Source: CAWICD01 sp052267165 (GTDB lineage: Bacteria; Vulcanimicrobiota; Vulcanimicrobiia; Vulcanimicrobiales; Vulcanimicrobiaceae). Taken from it: a DNA stretch of 64,000 nucleotides. Made by a program: the position numbers and the translations under genes. A model generated the notes under the pieces. That model searched no databases, was not told where the DNA came from, and saw only the letters and a program-made list of their open reading frames with translations. Positions within the stretch are counted from its first letter, which is position 1. Every line of letters begins with the position of its first letter. Below, piece by piece: positions 16,221 to 25,169 of this stretch. The DNA lies in contig JBKQHO010000031.1 in NCBI GenBank assembly GCA_052267165.1, forward strand, positions 5,627-69,626, read 5' to 3'.

Positions 16221-16687
16221 ATGACGAGCATAGAGAAGAAATCGAGCGTTTCGAACGTCCCCGTAATCCACTCGCAGACGCCCTCAGCGTCCCCGCTCGA
16301 TCGGCTCTTCGGTGAGGACCTGTTGGGTCAATACGAGCTGATGTTGCCGACCGTCGCTACCATGCGGCGCATGATGGACTCGCTTTTCGAGCGCGTTATG
16401 CTGCCCGGCCTGCGCGAGAGGTTCGGCGCCGTCCCGCAGATGGACGTGTACGAAAAGGACGGCGGCTACGTCTTGGAATGCGCCGTCCCAGGGTTCAAGA
16501 AGGAGAACGTCAAGGTAGAAGTGAGCGGGAACTCGCTCACGCTATCGGGCACGATGGCGGAGGAGAAGACTTCCCCAGCGCCGTGAACGCCGATAAGGTC
16601 TCGGCGAAGTTCGTGGACGGCATCCTGAAGGTGAGCGTGCAACTGGTCAAGCCGATCGAGCGCAAAGCGGTTCCGATCGGCGGCTGA
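16221..16687 (+). pseudogene. Disrupted small heat-shock protein (Hsp20/alpha-crystallin)
   Basis: It begins as a normal Hsp20: a good aaggag site, ATG 16221, an N-terminal arm, then the alpha-crystallin domain (QMDVYEKDGGYVLECAVPGF, VEVSGNSLTLSGT). After MAEEKT the reading frame ends at 16586. The expected C-terminal half (FPSAVNADKVSAKFVDGILKVSV) continues in another frame to 16687. About 18 residues that normally lie between these parts, including the conserved S-F-S-R strand, are absent. The gene thus carries a deletion of roughly 50 bp that also shifts the frame. Either it is inactive or the consensus is wrong here. Confidence 0.82.
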
Positions 16688-16745
16688 CGCCGGTTCCCAG
16701 AGCCTCTCCGGCGAGCCAGACGTTTCCAGCAAGAGAGAAGTTAGT

Positions 16746-17435
16746 ATGGTTCTTGACAAAATCGACACCTTTCACGCCCTCGAGCATTACGGCATTCACG
16801 TCGCACGAAGCGAGTACGTCGACTCGGCGGAAGGCGCGATCGCGTTCGCATCCCGCCGCACGGCCGCGGACGAGCGCATGGTGCCGATCCTCTTGCGCGT
16901 CTTCGAGATGCCGGGGCAGGCCGAACCGCGGCACGCCGTCGGCGTTCCCCATCCGAGCGACGAGACGATTCGTCAAGCCTATGCCGTGCTGACCGCCAAT
17001 CTCGACCCGACGCAGACCCGCGCCCTCGCGCAAGAGGCCGTCGAGCCGGGGACCGACGTCGCGCTCGAGGGCCGCGTAGACCAGGTGCAGCGGCGGAAGA
17101 TCGTAACGCTGCGCAGCACGCAGCTCAGCGCCGACGGCGCGCTGCCGCTCGATGCCGCCGCTGCCGAAAGCCTGGTCTCGAGCTTCCGGCCGCTTCACCA
17201 TCAGCCTGAGAAGAACCGCAAAATGCTCGAGCATCTGCTGCTTCGCGCCGCCGAGTTCTTCGAGAACGACGACGTCGAGCAGTTCAAGCTCGATCCGCTG
17301 CGCATCCATCAGAACACCTACACGGTGCTCGACGCGAGCGTTACGGTGCGGCGCCCGCTCCATCTCAAGGAGCGGCTCTCGCACCACGCGCACGACGCGA
17401 AAGAGTACGGCTTCCGTCCGAGCGGCAGGCAGTAG
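16746..17435 (+). CDS. Stand-alone ATP-grasp-like protein related to NDP-forming acyl-CoA synthetase subunits
   Basis: Soluble protein of 229 aa. The start (DKIDTFHALEHYGIHVARSEYV) resembles the N-terminus of the ATP-grasp subunit of ADP-forming acetyl-CoA/succinyl-CoA synthetases. The end (FKLDPLRIHQNTYTVLDASV) resembles the conserved E-L-D-I-NPL...V-A-DA motif that closes that domain. The middle lacks an obvious nucleotide-binding loop, so it may be a regulatory or non-catalytic relative. It sits in a decayed neighbourhood but is itself open. Assignment rests on remembered motif likeness only. Confidence 0.55.
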   Translation: MVLDKIDTFHALEHYGIHVARSEYVDSAEGAIAFASRRTAADERMVPILLRVFEMPGQAEPRHAVGVPHPSDETIRQAYAVLTANLDPTQTRALAQEAVEPGTDVALEGRVDQVQRRKIVTLRSTQLSADGALPLDAAAAESLVSSFRPLHHQPEKNRKMLEHLLLRAAEFFENDDVEQFKLDPLRIHQNTYTVLDASVTVRRPLHLKERLSHHAHDAKEYGFRPSGRQ

Positions 17436-17595
17436 CGCGCGCCGGATCGTGCGCCGGCAAGCCGGCGCGTGATTGCCGGCACGCCGGAGGAAAAAGGCGA
17501 GCGGGCAAGCGCGAAAACGTTTTGCAGGGACCAACGTGCATTCGAGTAAGTTCTTGCCTCGACTCTTGCCTCGACTCTTGAGACGAGGAGTGACG

Positions 17596-18251
17596 ATGCA
17601 GCAGCCGGCCGTTTTGAAGCGCCCCTCGAACCGTTGGCTTCGGCTCGTCACGATCGCCTTCATCAACGTACAGCCTCGCTTACCTCGACCGCGTCAACTA
17701 CGGCTTTGGCGCGGCCGGCGGCCTGGCCCAATCGCTGAACATCACGCCGAACGTCGCGTCATTGCTGGGCGCGACGTTCTTCTTGGGCTATTTCCTGTTT
17801 CAGATTCCGGGCGGCCACTACGCTGAGTCGAAGAGCGCCAAGCGGCTAATCTTTTGGGGGCTGCTGCTCTGGGGTGTGTTTGCCTCGGCGACGGGCTTGA
17901 TCACCAATATTCCGCTGCTCTTCGTCGACCGCTTCGCGCTCGGCGTCGTCGAGAGCATCGTGCTGCCCGGGCTCATCCTCTTCTTGAGTCATTGGTTCAC
18001 GCGGGCCGAGCGCTCGCGAGCCAACACGTTCCTGATCTTGGGCAATCCCGTGACGGTGCTGTGGGCCTCGATCGTCTCCGGTTACCTGATCAGCGCGTTC
18101 GATTGGCGCTGGATGTTCATCGTCGAAGGCATCCCTGCGATCGTCTGGGCTTTCGTGTGGCGCGCCAGCGTGGAAGACTATCCGCACGAGGCGTCGTATC
18201 TCGTCGGGCCGTCGCACTTCGCGATCTCGCTGGCGCTGCTGGTCGTCGCGG
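17596..18251 (+). pseudogene. MFS transporter remnant (N-terminal half, frameshifted)
   Basis: Starts MQQPAVLKRPSNRWLRLVTIAFI. One extra A around 17665 throws the frame; removing it gives TYSLAYLDRVNYGFGAAGG and a smooth run through about six transmembrane helices of an anion:cation-symporter-type MFS carrier (GYFLFQIPGGHYAE, the RF-LG-VES and W-R-ERSRA loops). Homology stops after YPHEASYLVGPSHF, so the C-terminal six helices are missing. Downstream sequence belongs to another family. It is a broken gene or a pair of assembly errors. Confidence 0.78.
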
Positions 18252-18485
18252 GCGCTCGACGCGCTGACCGCGCAGCTCGTCACTTTTGCGCTGCTGCTCG
18301 CGCAAGACTCGGCCGGCGCGAAGAATCATGCGCTGGCGGCGCAGCGGCAGGGTGCGACCAAAGAGCAGCTGGCCGAGATTGCAATCCTCGCCTACGTCCA
18401 GGCGGGCTTGGGCGCGCTCAACCTGGGGGCCCAGATCGTCAACGAGCACTTTGGGAGCGACGGAACAGGCGGCGCGCGCTCGTAA
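18252..18485 (+). pseudogene. C-terminal fragment of a carboxymuconolactone decarboxylase-family protein
   Basis: In a third frame, directly after the MFS homology ends, 77 codons read ALDALTAQLVTFALLLAQDS...NHALAAQRQGATKEQLAEIA and end in TAA. This is the repeat-like helical core of the CMD/AhpD family (L-D-TRELVALAVALA followed by HV..AL.AGAT.EEI.E). No start codon or N-terminus is present. The junction with the MFS remnant looks like a deletion that joined two genes. Confidence 0.65.
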
Positions 18486-18492
18486 AGGCGCG

Positions 18493-19527
18493 TCAATAGA
18501 ACTCGACCGGGTCGATGCGGTTGCGCAGCGGGTCGCCGCGCCGGTAACGCTGCAGGTTGTCGATGAACAACGCGACGATGCGCTCGTTCTCGTGAACCGA
18601 GAGCGCGGCCGTGTGCGGCGAGAAGACGACGTTGGGAAGCGTCCAGAGCGGGTTGTCCTCGGGCAGCGGCTCCGGGTCGAAGACGTCGAGAACCGCACCG
18701 GCGAGCTTTCCGGTCTCGAGCGCGGCGATCAACGCGGGCTGGTCGACGACCGAGCCGCGGCCGACGTTGGCGACGATGCAGTCGGGTCGCAACGCCGCGA
18801 TGACCTGGTGGTCGAACAGTCCGCGCGTTTGCGCGGTGCCGGGAAGCGTGAGCGCGACGGCGTTTGCGCTAGCGACCGCTTGCGCGAGGCGCGCCGTCGG
18901 AAACGACTCGTCGGCCTCGGCTCGGGGAGCTCCGTCGCGCGTGACCGCGATGACGCGCATTCCGAAAGCGCGGGCGCGCAGCGCGATGTCGCGTCCGATG
19001 CTGCCCATGCCGACGACGGCAAGCGTCGAACCGTACAGCTCGCCGGCGGCGAAGTGCTCCCAAGCGCGCTCGGCGCGCACGCGTTCGAAGCGCGCCGCGT
19101 CCTTGCGCAGCATCAGGAGGCCGAGAAAGACGAATTCAGCGAGCATCCCGCCGTGCACGCCCGCCGCGCTCGTGACGGCGATGCGCCCGAGCGTCGCGGC
19201 GTCGAGCCCGGCGCCGCGGACTTGTTCGCCCGCGCCTGCCGCCGTGGCTTGGATCCAGCGAAGCTTCGGTCCACGCTCGACCGCGTAAGCGAGGCCGCCC
19301 GCCGTGTCGCTGGGGATTCCGTAGAGAATCTCCGCGCGGGCGAGCATTGCGGCGAAGCGCGCTTCTTGTGCGGCGTCGCGCTCGAAATCGAGCTGGCCGC
19401 GATGATCCGACGGATAGCGTGGCGGAGGAAGCAGCGACGCGTCGAAAAGTACCGTCGCATCCGGAACTGCTCGCGCGATCTGCTCGACGAGCTCGGTTTC
19501 CAAGGGCGTGGCAACGAGGATCTCCAT
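18493..19527 (-). CDS. D-2-hydroxyacid dehydrogenase (NAD(P)-dependent)
   Basis: Cytoplasmic oxidoreductase, 344 aa, reducing a 2-ketoacid to the D-hydroxyacid or the reverse. The Rossmann motif is GMGSIGRDIALRARAFGM; catalytic Arg lies in ANVGRGSVVDQPALIAAL, Glu in DVFDPEPLPEDNPLW and His in SPHTAA. ATG 19527 is used because the substrate-binding domain begins there. It is convergent with the broken transporter/CMD stretch. The substrate cannot be told; glyoxylate or hydroxypyruvate would suit the glycolate genes nearby. Confidence 0.9.
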   Translation of the reverse strand: MEILVATPLETELVEQIARAVPDATVLFDASLLPPPRYPSDHRGQLDFERDAAQEARFAAMLARAEILYGIPSDTAGGLAYAVERGPKLRWIQATAAGAGEQVRGAGLDAATLGRIAVTSAAGVHGGMLAEFVFLGLLMLRKDAARFERVRAERAWEHFAAGELYGSTLAVVGMGSIGRDIALRARAFGMRVIAVTRDGAPRAEADESFPTARLAQAVASANAVALTLPGTAQTRGLFDHQVIAALRPDCIVANVGRGSVVDQPALIAALETGKLAGAVLDVFDPEPLPEDNPLWTLPNVVFSPHTAALSVHENERIVALFIDNLQRYRRGDPLRNRIDPVEFY

Positions 19528-19786
19528 ATCCGCCTCTTTCAGGCGAACTTGATTCGCCCGTCCAGCTTCGTCCACCGGGCAAGCGCAGTGTCAAATTTTC
19601 ATACGCCTACGAATTCAGCGCAAATTGTCTCCGCAGAGCAGTCGAAGTCAAGGATTGTAGGCCAAAAGGAGAAAAGTCGGACGCGCCGTTCAACGGATGT
19701 CGAACGTCCTTTGACAAATGGACGATGACCGGGACTCCAATAGGCCCTAAAGTATAACTTCAAATCATAGGCGGGGGGTTACTCAC
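19528..19786. promoter_or_regulatory. Divergent promoter region between 2-hydroxyacid dehydrogenase and gltB
   Basis: A 259-bp relatively AT-rich gap between divergent genes. It contains a perfect TTGACA (19711-19716) on the plus strand and a TATAAC at 19754-19759, but these are about 37 bp apart and not one promoter. A poly-G tract (19773-19778) is 8 nt before the presumed ATC start of gltB. No gene is seen. Confidence 0.35.
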
Positions 19787-22700
19787 ATCTCAAGCGAGGT
19801 CAGTGCACTCGCGCACGTTCCCGACTTTCTGGAAGAGCACGACGCCTGCGGCGTCGGCTTCATCGCGGACCTTGGCGGCCCGCCGGCGCATGCCACTATC
19901 GAGCTCGCATTGCAAGCTGCCGCTGGGATGAAGCACCGCGGTGCGCGCGCCGCCGACGGCAGAACGGGCGACGGCGCGGGCATCCTTTGCGAGACTCCCC
20001 GGAAACTGCTGGCACGCGAGCTCGCGCGCGCCGATCTCAACTCGTCGCCGAGCCATCTGGCCGCGGTCTGTCTCTTTCTGCCGCGCGAACCCGACGCCGC
20101 GGCTTCGGCTCGCGCCGCGATCGAAGCGCGCGTCCACTCGGTCGACGTGACGCCGCTGCGCTGGCGCACGCCGCACACGCACGACGAGATTCTCGGCGTG
20201 CAGGCGCTCACGACCCGACCGGCGTTCGAGCAGCTCATCGTCGATATGGGCCCGGGCAACGTTCGCGAGCGGATGCGCACGGCAGCGCGCATGATCGAGA
20301 AGACGCTGCGTGAGTTCGGTCCGACGGCCTCGCTGCTCTCATGTTCGGCGACCTCGGTTGTCTACAAAGCGCTGCTCTCGTCCGACGAGCTGGGCGCGTA
20401 TTTCGACGACCTGCGCGACGAGCTGTTCGCCTCGCGCTTCGCGCTCTTCCATCAGCGCTTCTCGACGAACTCGTCGCCCGCGTGGCGGCTCGTCCAGCCT
20501 TTCCGCCACATCGCGCACAACGGCGAGATCAACACGATCACCGGCAACCGCGCCTGGCTCGAGGCGCGCGGCATCAAGACGCCGGCCGGCGTGAGCGACT
20601 CCTACGACTTCAACACCTCGGTCGACGCGATGGTCGGAGCCGGATACAAAGTCGACTCTGCGGTCGACCTCATGCTTGCACCCGCCATCGACCACGCGGA
20701 CACGCAGCTGCGCGCCTATTACGACGCGCACGTGCCGACGGTGGAGCCCTGGGACGGGCCCGCGGCGATCGTCTTCGCGGACGGCGACGTGATCGGCGCC
20801 GCGCTCGACCGCAGCGGGCTGCGCCCGCTGCGCTGGTGCCGCACCGCCGGCAACAAGGTTCTGTGCAGTTCCGAAGCGGGCATCGTCGACTTCGGCGACG
20901 ATCCGATCGTCAAGCGCGGGCGTTTAGGCCCGGGCGGACGCTTGAGCGTGCGCTTCGCGTCGGGTCAGGTCGTCGAGACCGAGCAGTTCCGCGCCGAGCG
21001 GCGCGAGCGCGCCGACTTCCGCGAAGTCGTCCGCAGCTGGGCCTTCCCGCTTTCAGACAAGGTCGAACCGGTCCCCGACCGCGACGTCAACCGTCAGTTG
21101 CTGCGCTTCGGCTGTACGCGCGAGGAGCTCAAGGACGTCATCGGCGTGCTTGCGACCGGCGCTGAGCCGACCTCCTCGATGGGCGACGACGCGGCTCTCG
21201 CGTTCTTCGAGCACCGTGCTTCGGTCGCCGAGTATCTGCGCGAGCGCTTCGCGCAAGTCACCAACCCTCCGATCGATCCGCTGCGCGAGTCGCTCGTCTT
21301 CGACATGCGCGCCTGGATCGGCTCGGGCGACATCAACGGCGATATCCCCTCCGCCAACACGGTCGTCGCGCTCGAGAACGCGATCGTCTCGGAGCTCGAC
21401 TTCGACGCAATGCGTTTCGACGCGCGGCTCGAGCAAAAAGAATTCCCCCTCTCGTTCGAAGGTTCGACGTTGGCCCAGCGGCTTCACGCGATCTGTGACG
21501 AGTCCGAGTCGGCGGTGCGCGCCGGAACGTCGCTCATCGTGCTCGACGACCGCAGGGACGAGGGTCCCGCGGTTCCGATTCTGTTCGTGGCCGGTGCCGT
21601 CCACCAGCGGCTCGTGCAGCGCGGACTGCGCATGCAAGCCTCGATCGCGGTCGCCGACGGATATGCCCGCGACGCGCATGCGGTCGCGGCGCTCATCGGC
21701 GTCGGCGCCAACGTCGTCACGCCTTGGCTCACCCTGCGGGCGGCGTACGAAGCGAAGCACGGGCCGGGCGAGAACGGCGGCGAAGCCGCGCTGCGCTCGC
21801 TGCGCGCCGGCGTGCTCAAGGTTATGGCCAAGCTCGGCATCTGCACGCTGCGCTCCTACATCGGCGCGCAGACGTTCGAAGCGATCGGCCTGCACGGCGA
21901 GATCGTCGAGCTGTGCTTCCCCGGCATGGCCGGTCACGCGCCCGCGGTGCGTTTCTCCGATTTCGAGGAAGACGTGCGCGTGTGGTATGCCGAGTCGCTC
22001 GAGCCCGGGCGCGCGCTGCCCGACCGCGGCTCGTTCCGCTACCGGCGCGAAGGGGTGCGGCACGCGTTCGATCCGGTCGTGATCAAGCAACTGCGCGCGA
22101 CCGCCATGAGCGGCGACTACCCGTCGTACGAGCAGCTCTCCGACGCGATGGAGGCGCGCGAGCCGGTCACGCTGCGCGACCTGTTGACGGTCGTGCCGCT
22201 GCGCGATCCGATTCCGCTCGAGGAGGTGGAGCCGCTCTCCGCCATCACCCAGCGCTTCGCGACGGCCGCCATGTCGCACGGCGCGCTGGCCTCGGAAGTC
22301 CATGCCACGATCGCGCGCGGCGCCAACCGCGTCGGCGCGCGCAGCAACTCGGGCGAGGGCGGCGAGCACGCCTACCGCTACTCGCGCAAAGTCGATCACG
22401 GGCGCAGCCGCATCAAGCAGGTCGCCTCGGGGCGGTTCGGCGTCGGCGTGACCTACCTCGCCAGCGCCGACGAAGTCGAGATCAAGATGGCGCAGGGCTC
22501 CAAGCCCGGTGAAGGCGGCCAGATCCCCGGCTTCAAGGTGAGCGTCGAGATCGCCGAGCTGCGCGGCGCCCAGCCGGGGCAATCGCTGATCTCGCCGCCG
22601 CCGCACCACGACATCTATTCGATCGAAGACCTCGCGCAGCTCATCTACGACTTGCGGCGCGCGGCGCCGCATGCGCGCATCGCGGTCAAGCTGGTGGCGC

Positions 22701-24118
22701 AGTCGGGGATCGGTTACGTCTCGAGCGGTGTCGCCAAGGCCGATGCCGACGTCATCCACATCAGCGGTCACGACGGCGGGACCGGCGCATCGCCGCTCTC
22801 GTCGATCAAGCACGCAGGCTTGCCGTGGGAGATCGGGCTGGTCGAGACGCACCACGCCTTGCTGGCCAACGGCCTTCGCTCGCGCGTCAAGCTGCGCGTC
22901 GACGGCGGCTTCAAGACCGGCCGCGACGTCATCATGGCCACGCTGCTCGGCGCCGACGAGTGCGGCTTCGGAACGGCGCTGCTGATTGCACTGGGCTGCA
23001 TCTACGCGCGCCAGTGCCACAAGAACACCTGCCCGGTCGGGATCGCCTCGCAAGATCCCGAGCTGCGCAAGAAGTTCAAGGGCACCGACGATGAAGCCGT
23101 CGCCTTCCTCGAGTTTGTCGGCAACGACGTCCGCCGGCGGCTCGCCGCGCTCGGAGCGCGTTCGCTCGACGAGCTGCAGGGGCGGTCCGACTTGCTGCGC
23201 CGCCGGGTCACCGAGGATTCACGTCTCCAAGACGTCGACTTGGCCGAGATACTGCGTCTGCCGGAGCGGCCTCAAACCCCGCGCCGCACGGTGCTCGAGC
23301 CGACCCACCTCGACGATCTGGTGGCGCGCCCCTGGACGCGCACGCAAAAGTCGCCGCAGCCGGTCGCCATGCTGGCGGTCTCGCCGACGGATCGCGCGGT
23401 CGGCGCGCGGATCGCGCACGAGTTCGCGGCGCGGCGCTCCGAAGGCGAAGATCCCGGCTCGCTGCTCGTCCATTACCACGGGACGGCCGGCCAGAGCTTC
23501 GGCGCCTTCCTGACCTCCGGCATCACGCTCGATCTCGCGGGCGACGCAAACGACTATGTCGGCAAGAGCATGGAGGGCGGGCGCATCGTCGTGCGCGGAT
23601 ACGACGACGCCATCGAACCGGTCGCCGGAAACACGTGCTTCTACGGCGCGCGTGGCGGCGAGGGTTTCGTGCGCGGCATCGCGGGCGAGCGCTTCGGCGT
23701 GCGCAACAGCGGAGCGCAGCTCGTGGTCGAAGGGGCCGGCGAGCATGCCTGCGAGTACATGACCAACGGCTTCGTGGCGATCCTCGGCCCGGTCGGCCGC
23801 AACTTCGCCAGCGGCATGAGCGGCGGCATCGTGTTCGTCGCGTCGGGCGACGAGCCGATCGACGAGAGCGTCATCAACGCCTTCGAGCTCGGGCCGACGC
23901 CTTGCAGCCTCGTAGCGGCAAGCGAAAGCGATCCGGACGTAGCGCACCTGCGCGGCCTGCTGGAGCGCTATGCCGAAGCGACCGGCTCGCGGCGCGCGGC
24001 GCAACTCCTGGCGGATTGGCCGCGCGCGGTGGAGCGGTTCGCGAAGCTCAGCGTCGCGCCGGCCCCCGAACCTGCTCCCGAAGCGGAGAAGGCGGCTAGT
24101 CTAGTCGCTTCCCCATAG
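19787..24118 (+). CDS. gltB: Glutamate synthase large subunit (putative ATC start)
   Basis: Makes two glutamates from glutamine and 2-oxoglutarate. About 1443 aa. A short propeptide precedes the nucleophile Cys (EEHDACGVGFIADLGG, Cys about residue 21), followed by the class II amidotransferase domain, central domain, FMN-binding synthase domain (SGHDGGTGASP) with the 3Fe-4S cysteines CIYARQCHKNTCPVG, and the C-terminal GXGXG helix (about 1150-1400). No ATG/GTG/TTG is in frame before the Cys; ATC 19787, 8 nt after a G-tract, would give a 20-residue propeptide. The small subunit gltD is not adjacent. The end overlaps the convergent phasin gene by 23 bp. Confidence 0.93.
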   Translation: MSSEVSALAHVPDFLEEHDACGVGFIADLGGPPAHATIELALQAAAGMKHRGARAADGRTGDGAGILCETPRKLLARELARADLNSSPSHLAAVCLFLPREPDAAASARAAIEARVHSVDVTPLRWRTPHTHDEILGVQALTTRPAFEQLIVDMGPGNVRERMRTAARMIEKTLREFGPTASLLSCSATSVVYKALLSSDELGAYFDDLRDELFASRFALFHQRFSTNSSPAWRLVQPFRHIAHNGEINTITGNRAWLEARGIKTPAGVSDSYDFNTSVDAMVGAGYKVDSAVDLMLAPAIDHADTQLRAYYDAHVPTVEPWDGPAAIVFADGDVIGAALDRSGLRPLRWCRTAGNKVLCSSEAGIVDFGDDPIVKRGRLGPGGRLSVRFASGQVVETEQFRAERRERADFREVVRSWAFPLSDKVEPVPDRDVNRQLLRFGCTREELKDVIGVLATGAEPTSSMGDDAALAFFEHRASVAEYLRERFAQVTNPPIDPLRESLVFDMRAWIGSGDINGDIPSANTVVALENAIVSELDFDAMRFDARLEQKEFPLSFEGSTLAQRLHAICDESESAVRAGTSLIVLDDRRDEGPAVPILFVAGAVHQRLVQRGLRMQASIAVADGYARDAHAVAALIGVGANVVTPWLTLRAAYEAKHGPGENGGEAALRSLRAGVLKVMAKLGICTLRSYIGAQTFEAIGLHGEIVELCFPGMAGHAPAVRFSDFEEDVRVWYAESLEPGRALPDRGSFRYRREGVRHAFDPVVIKQLRATAMSGDYPSYEQLSDAMEAREPVTLRDLLTVVPLRDPIPLEEVEPLSAITQRFATAAMSHGALASEVHATIARGANRVGARSNSGEGGEHAYRYSRKVDHGRSRIKQVASGRFGVGVTYLASADEVEIKMAQGSKPGEGGQIPGFKVSVEIAELRGAQPGQSLISPPPHHDIYSIEDLAQLIYDLRRAAPHARIAVKLVAQSGIGYVSSGVAKADADVIHISGHDGGTGASPLSSIKHAGLPWEIGLVETHHALLANGLRSRVKLRVDGGFKTGRDVIMATLLGADECGFGTALLIALGCIYARQCHKNTCPVGIASQDPELRKKFKGTDDEAVAFLEFVGNDVRRRLAALGARSLDELQGRSDLLRRRVTEDSRLQDVDLAEILRLPERPQTPRRTVLEPTHLDDLVARPWTRTQKSPQPVAMLAVSPTDRAVGARIAHEFAARRSEGEDPGSLLVHYHGTAGQSFGAFLTSGITLDLAGDANDYVGKSMEGGRIVVRGYDDAIEPVAGNTCFYGARGGEGFVRGIAGERFGVRNSGAQLVVEGAGEHACEYMTNGFVAILGPVGRNFASGMSGGIVFVASGDEPIDESVINAFELGPTPCSLVAASESDPDVAHLRGLLERYAEATGSRRAAQLLADWPRAVERFAKLSVAPAPEPAPEAEKAASLVASP

Positions 24119-24449
24119 CCGCGGCTGCGGCTTCGACGACCTTGCGCGACTGCTCGACCATCTTTTGAGCCGTCACGCGGGTCTGCTCGGCCGTCTCGCG
24201 CAGCGCCTCGCCGCCGAGATCCATGAAATCGTTAAGATGGCCGATCGCCTTCTGCGTGTTCTTGGTGGCTATGTCGGACGATGCTTCCGCGTGCTTGATC
24301 AGTGTCGTCTGCAGCTCGCGAGCTTCTTTCAGCGAGCTCTCGATCTGCGGCTTCAGCCCCTCGGCGGCCTTGCCCAGGGCGTCGCTGATCGATTGTTGGA
24401 GCTCGCGCGCCTGCTCGAGGACCTTTTCCATCTGCTCGTTAAAGTTCAT
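24096..24449 (-). CDS. Phasin-like amphipathic helical protein
   Basis: Small protein of 117 aa, almost wholly predicted helix with heptad-like spacing (MEKVLEQARELQQSISDALG, then ETAEQTRVTAQKMVEQSRKV). This resembles phasin-family and other surface-coating proteins that cover polyhydroxyalkanoate granules or membranes. No PHA synthase gene is in the window. It is the last of three tightly packed leftward genes and overlaps the 3' end of gltB. Confidence 0.65.
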   Translation of the reverse strand: MNFNEQMEKVLEQARELQQSISDALGKAAEGLKPQIESSLKEARELQTTLIKHAEASSDIATKNTQKAIGHLNDFMDLGGEALRETAEQTRVTAQKMVEQSRKVVEAAAAAMGKRLD

Positions 24450-24472
24450 TGCCTTACCTTTGCTGTCGTGCG

Positions 24473-24829
24473 TTAGCGACCGTCTTCGACGGTCATGACC
24501 CAGCGAACGGCGCGAGCGTATTGTTCGAGCTCGCGCGTGGTGCGCAGCAGCCACGCGAACGAGGGATCGTAGACGGCTCTTTTCCCGCGCGAATCGTCCT
24601 GTTCGCGCAAGTAGCGGCGCGCGTTCTCGAGCTGCCGCTCGACGCGGTCCCATTCGCCGCGCAGCGACGACTCGGAGGCATCGGACAGGCGGTCGATCAC
24701 GGGCGGGGCCGGTGATTCGGGATGGCGCATGGCGTACTCGAGCCGAGCCAAGGTATAGGCGCTCGTCGTCGCTATGAACGAGCCTAACAGCTGCACGAGG
24801 CGCACTTCCATCGCCCCATTACCGTTCAA
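24473..24829 (-). CDS. Small hypothetical protein
   Basis: Not recognised, about 118 aa. An N-terminal hydrophobic segment (VRLVQLLGSFIATTSAYTLA) could be a membrane or granule anchor. The rest is charged and helical with several Trp. The first possible start is TTG 24829, which overlaps the stop of the preceding gene (TTGA); ATG 24811 is an alternative. It is co-transcribed with the phasin-like gene 23 bases downstream. Confidence 0.55.
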   Translation of the reverse strand: MNGNGAMEVRLVQLLGSFIATTSAYTLARLEYAMRHPESPAPPVIDRLSDASESSLRGEWDRVERQLENARRYLREQDDSRGKRAVYDPSFAWLLRTTRELEQYARAVRWVMTVEDGR

Positions 24830-25035
24830 CGATGAACCGGCGGGTCCCCACCGAGCCTAGACTGAGCCGCGTTGAGTCCTTCGGTCAGGTCCTCGTAGGT
24901 GTTCGCAGCCTGGGTCACTTGCGCTCCCAGGGCGGAAAGGTGCGCGCCGAGCGCTCGGAGCTGCTCCGGGCCGTGCGCTCTCGACAGCTCGTCGCGCAAA
25001 CGGCCGTTGACCTGGGCCCGATGGGTCGTTCTCAT
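24826..25035 (-). CDS. Small hypothetical protein, helical
   Basis: A 69-aa hydrophilic, Ala/Leu-rich, probably helical protein (ALGAHLSALGAQVTQAANTY) without recognisable domains. First gene of the three-gene leftward group that ends with the phasin-like protein; its stop overlaps the next start by 4 nt. The coupling supports it being real. Confidence 0.5.
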   Translation of the reverse strand: MRTTHRAQVNGRLRDELSRAHGPEQLRALGAHLSALGAQVTQAANTYEDLTEGLNAAQSRLGGDPPVHR

Positions 25036-25169
25036 GACGTTGCTAGGAGACCCGAAATCGCCCCCATAGGTTCCCGAATCCGGACAGCCGGCAGTCGGTA
25101 CCGGTGCGCTAGGGCGGCGAGGAGGCCGGACTGCATGAACCGGGCCGCCCGACCGTCAAAAGTACGAGG

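Noticed and set aside
15765..16271. Possible 168-aa gene on the minus strand in the gap before hsp20
   Set aside because: It overlaps the amidohydrolase end and hsp20 start, has biased Arg/Ser composition and no conserved features.
18117..18698. A 193-codon minus-strand reading across the MFS/CMD remnant
   Set aside because: Ser/Arg/Thr-rich shadow; the plus-strand MFS and CMD homologies explain the region better.
21053..23053. A 666-codon minus-strand open reading inside gltB
   Set aside because: Low-complexity Arg/Ala/Asp composition and no motif, while the plus strand holds a complete glutamate synthase.
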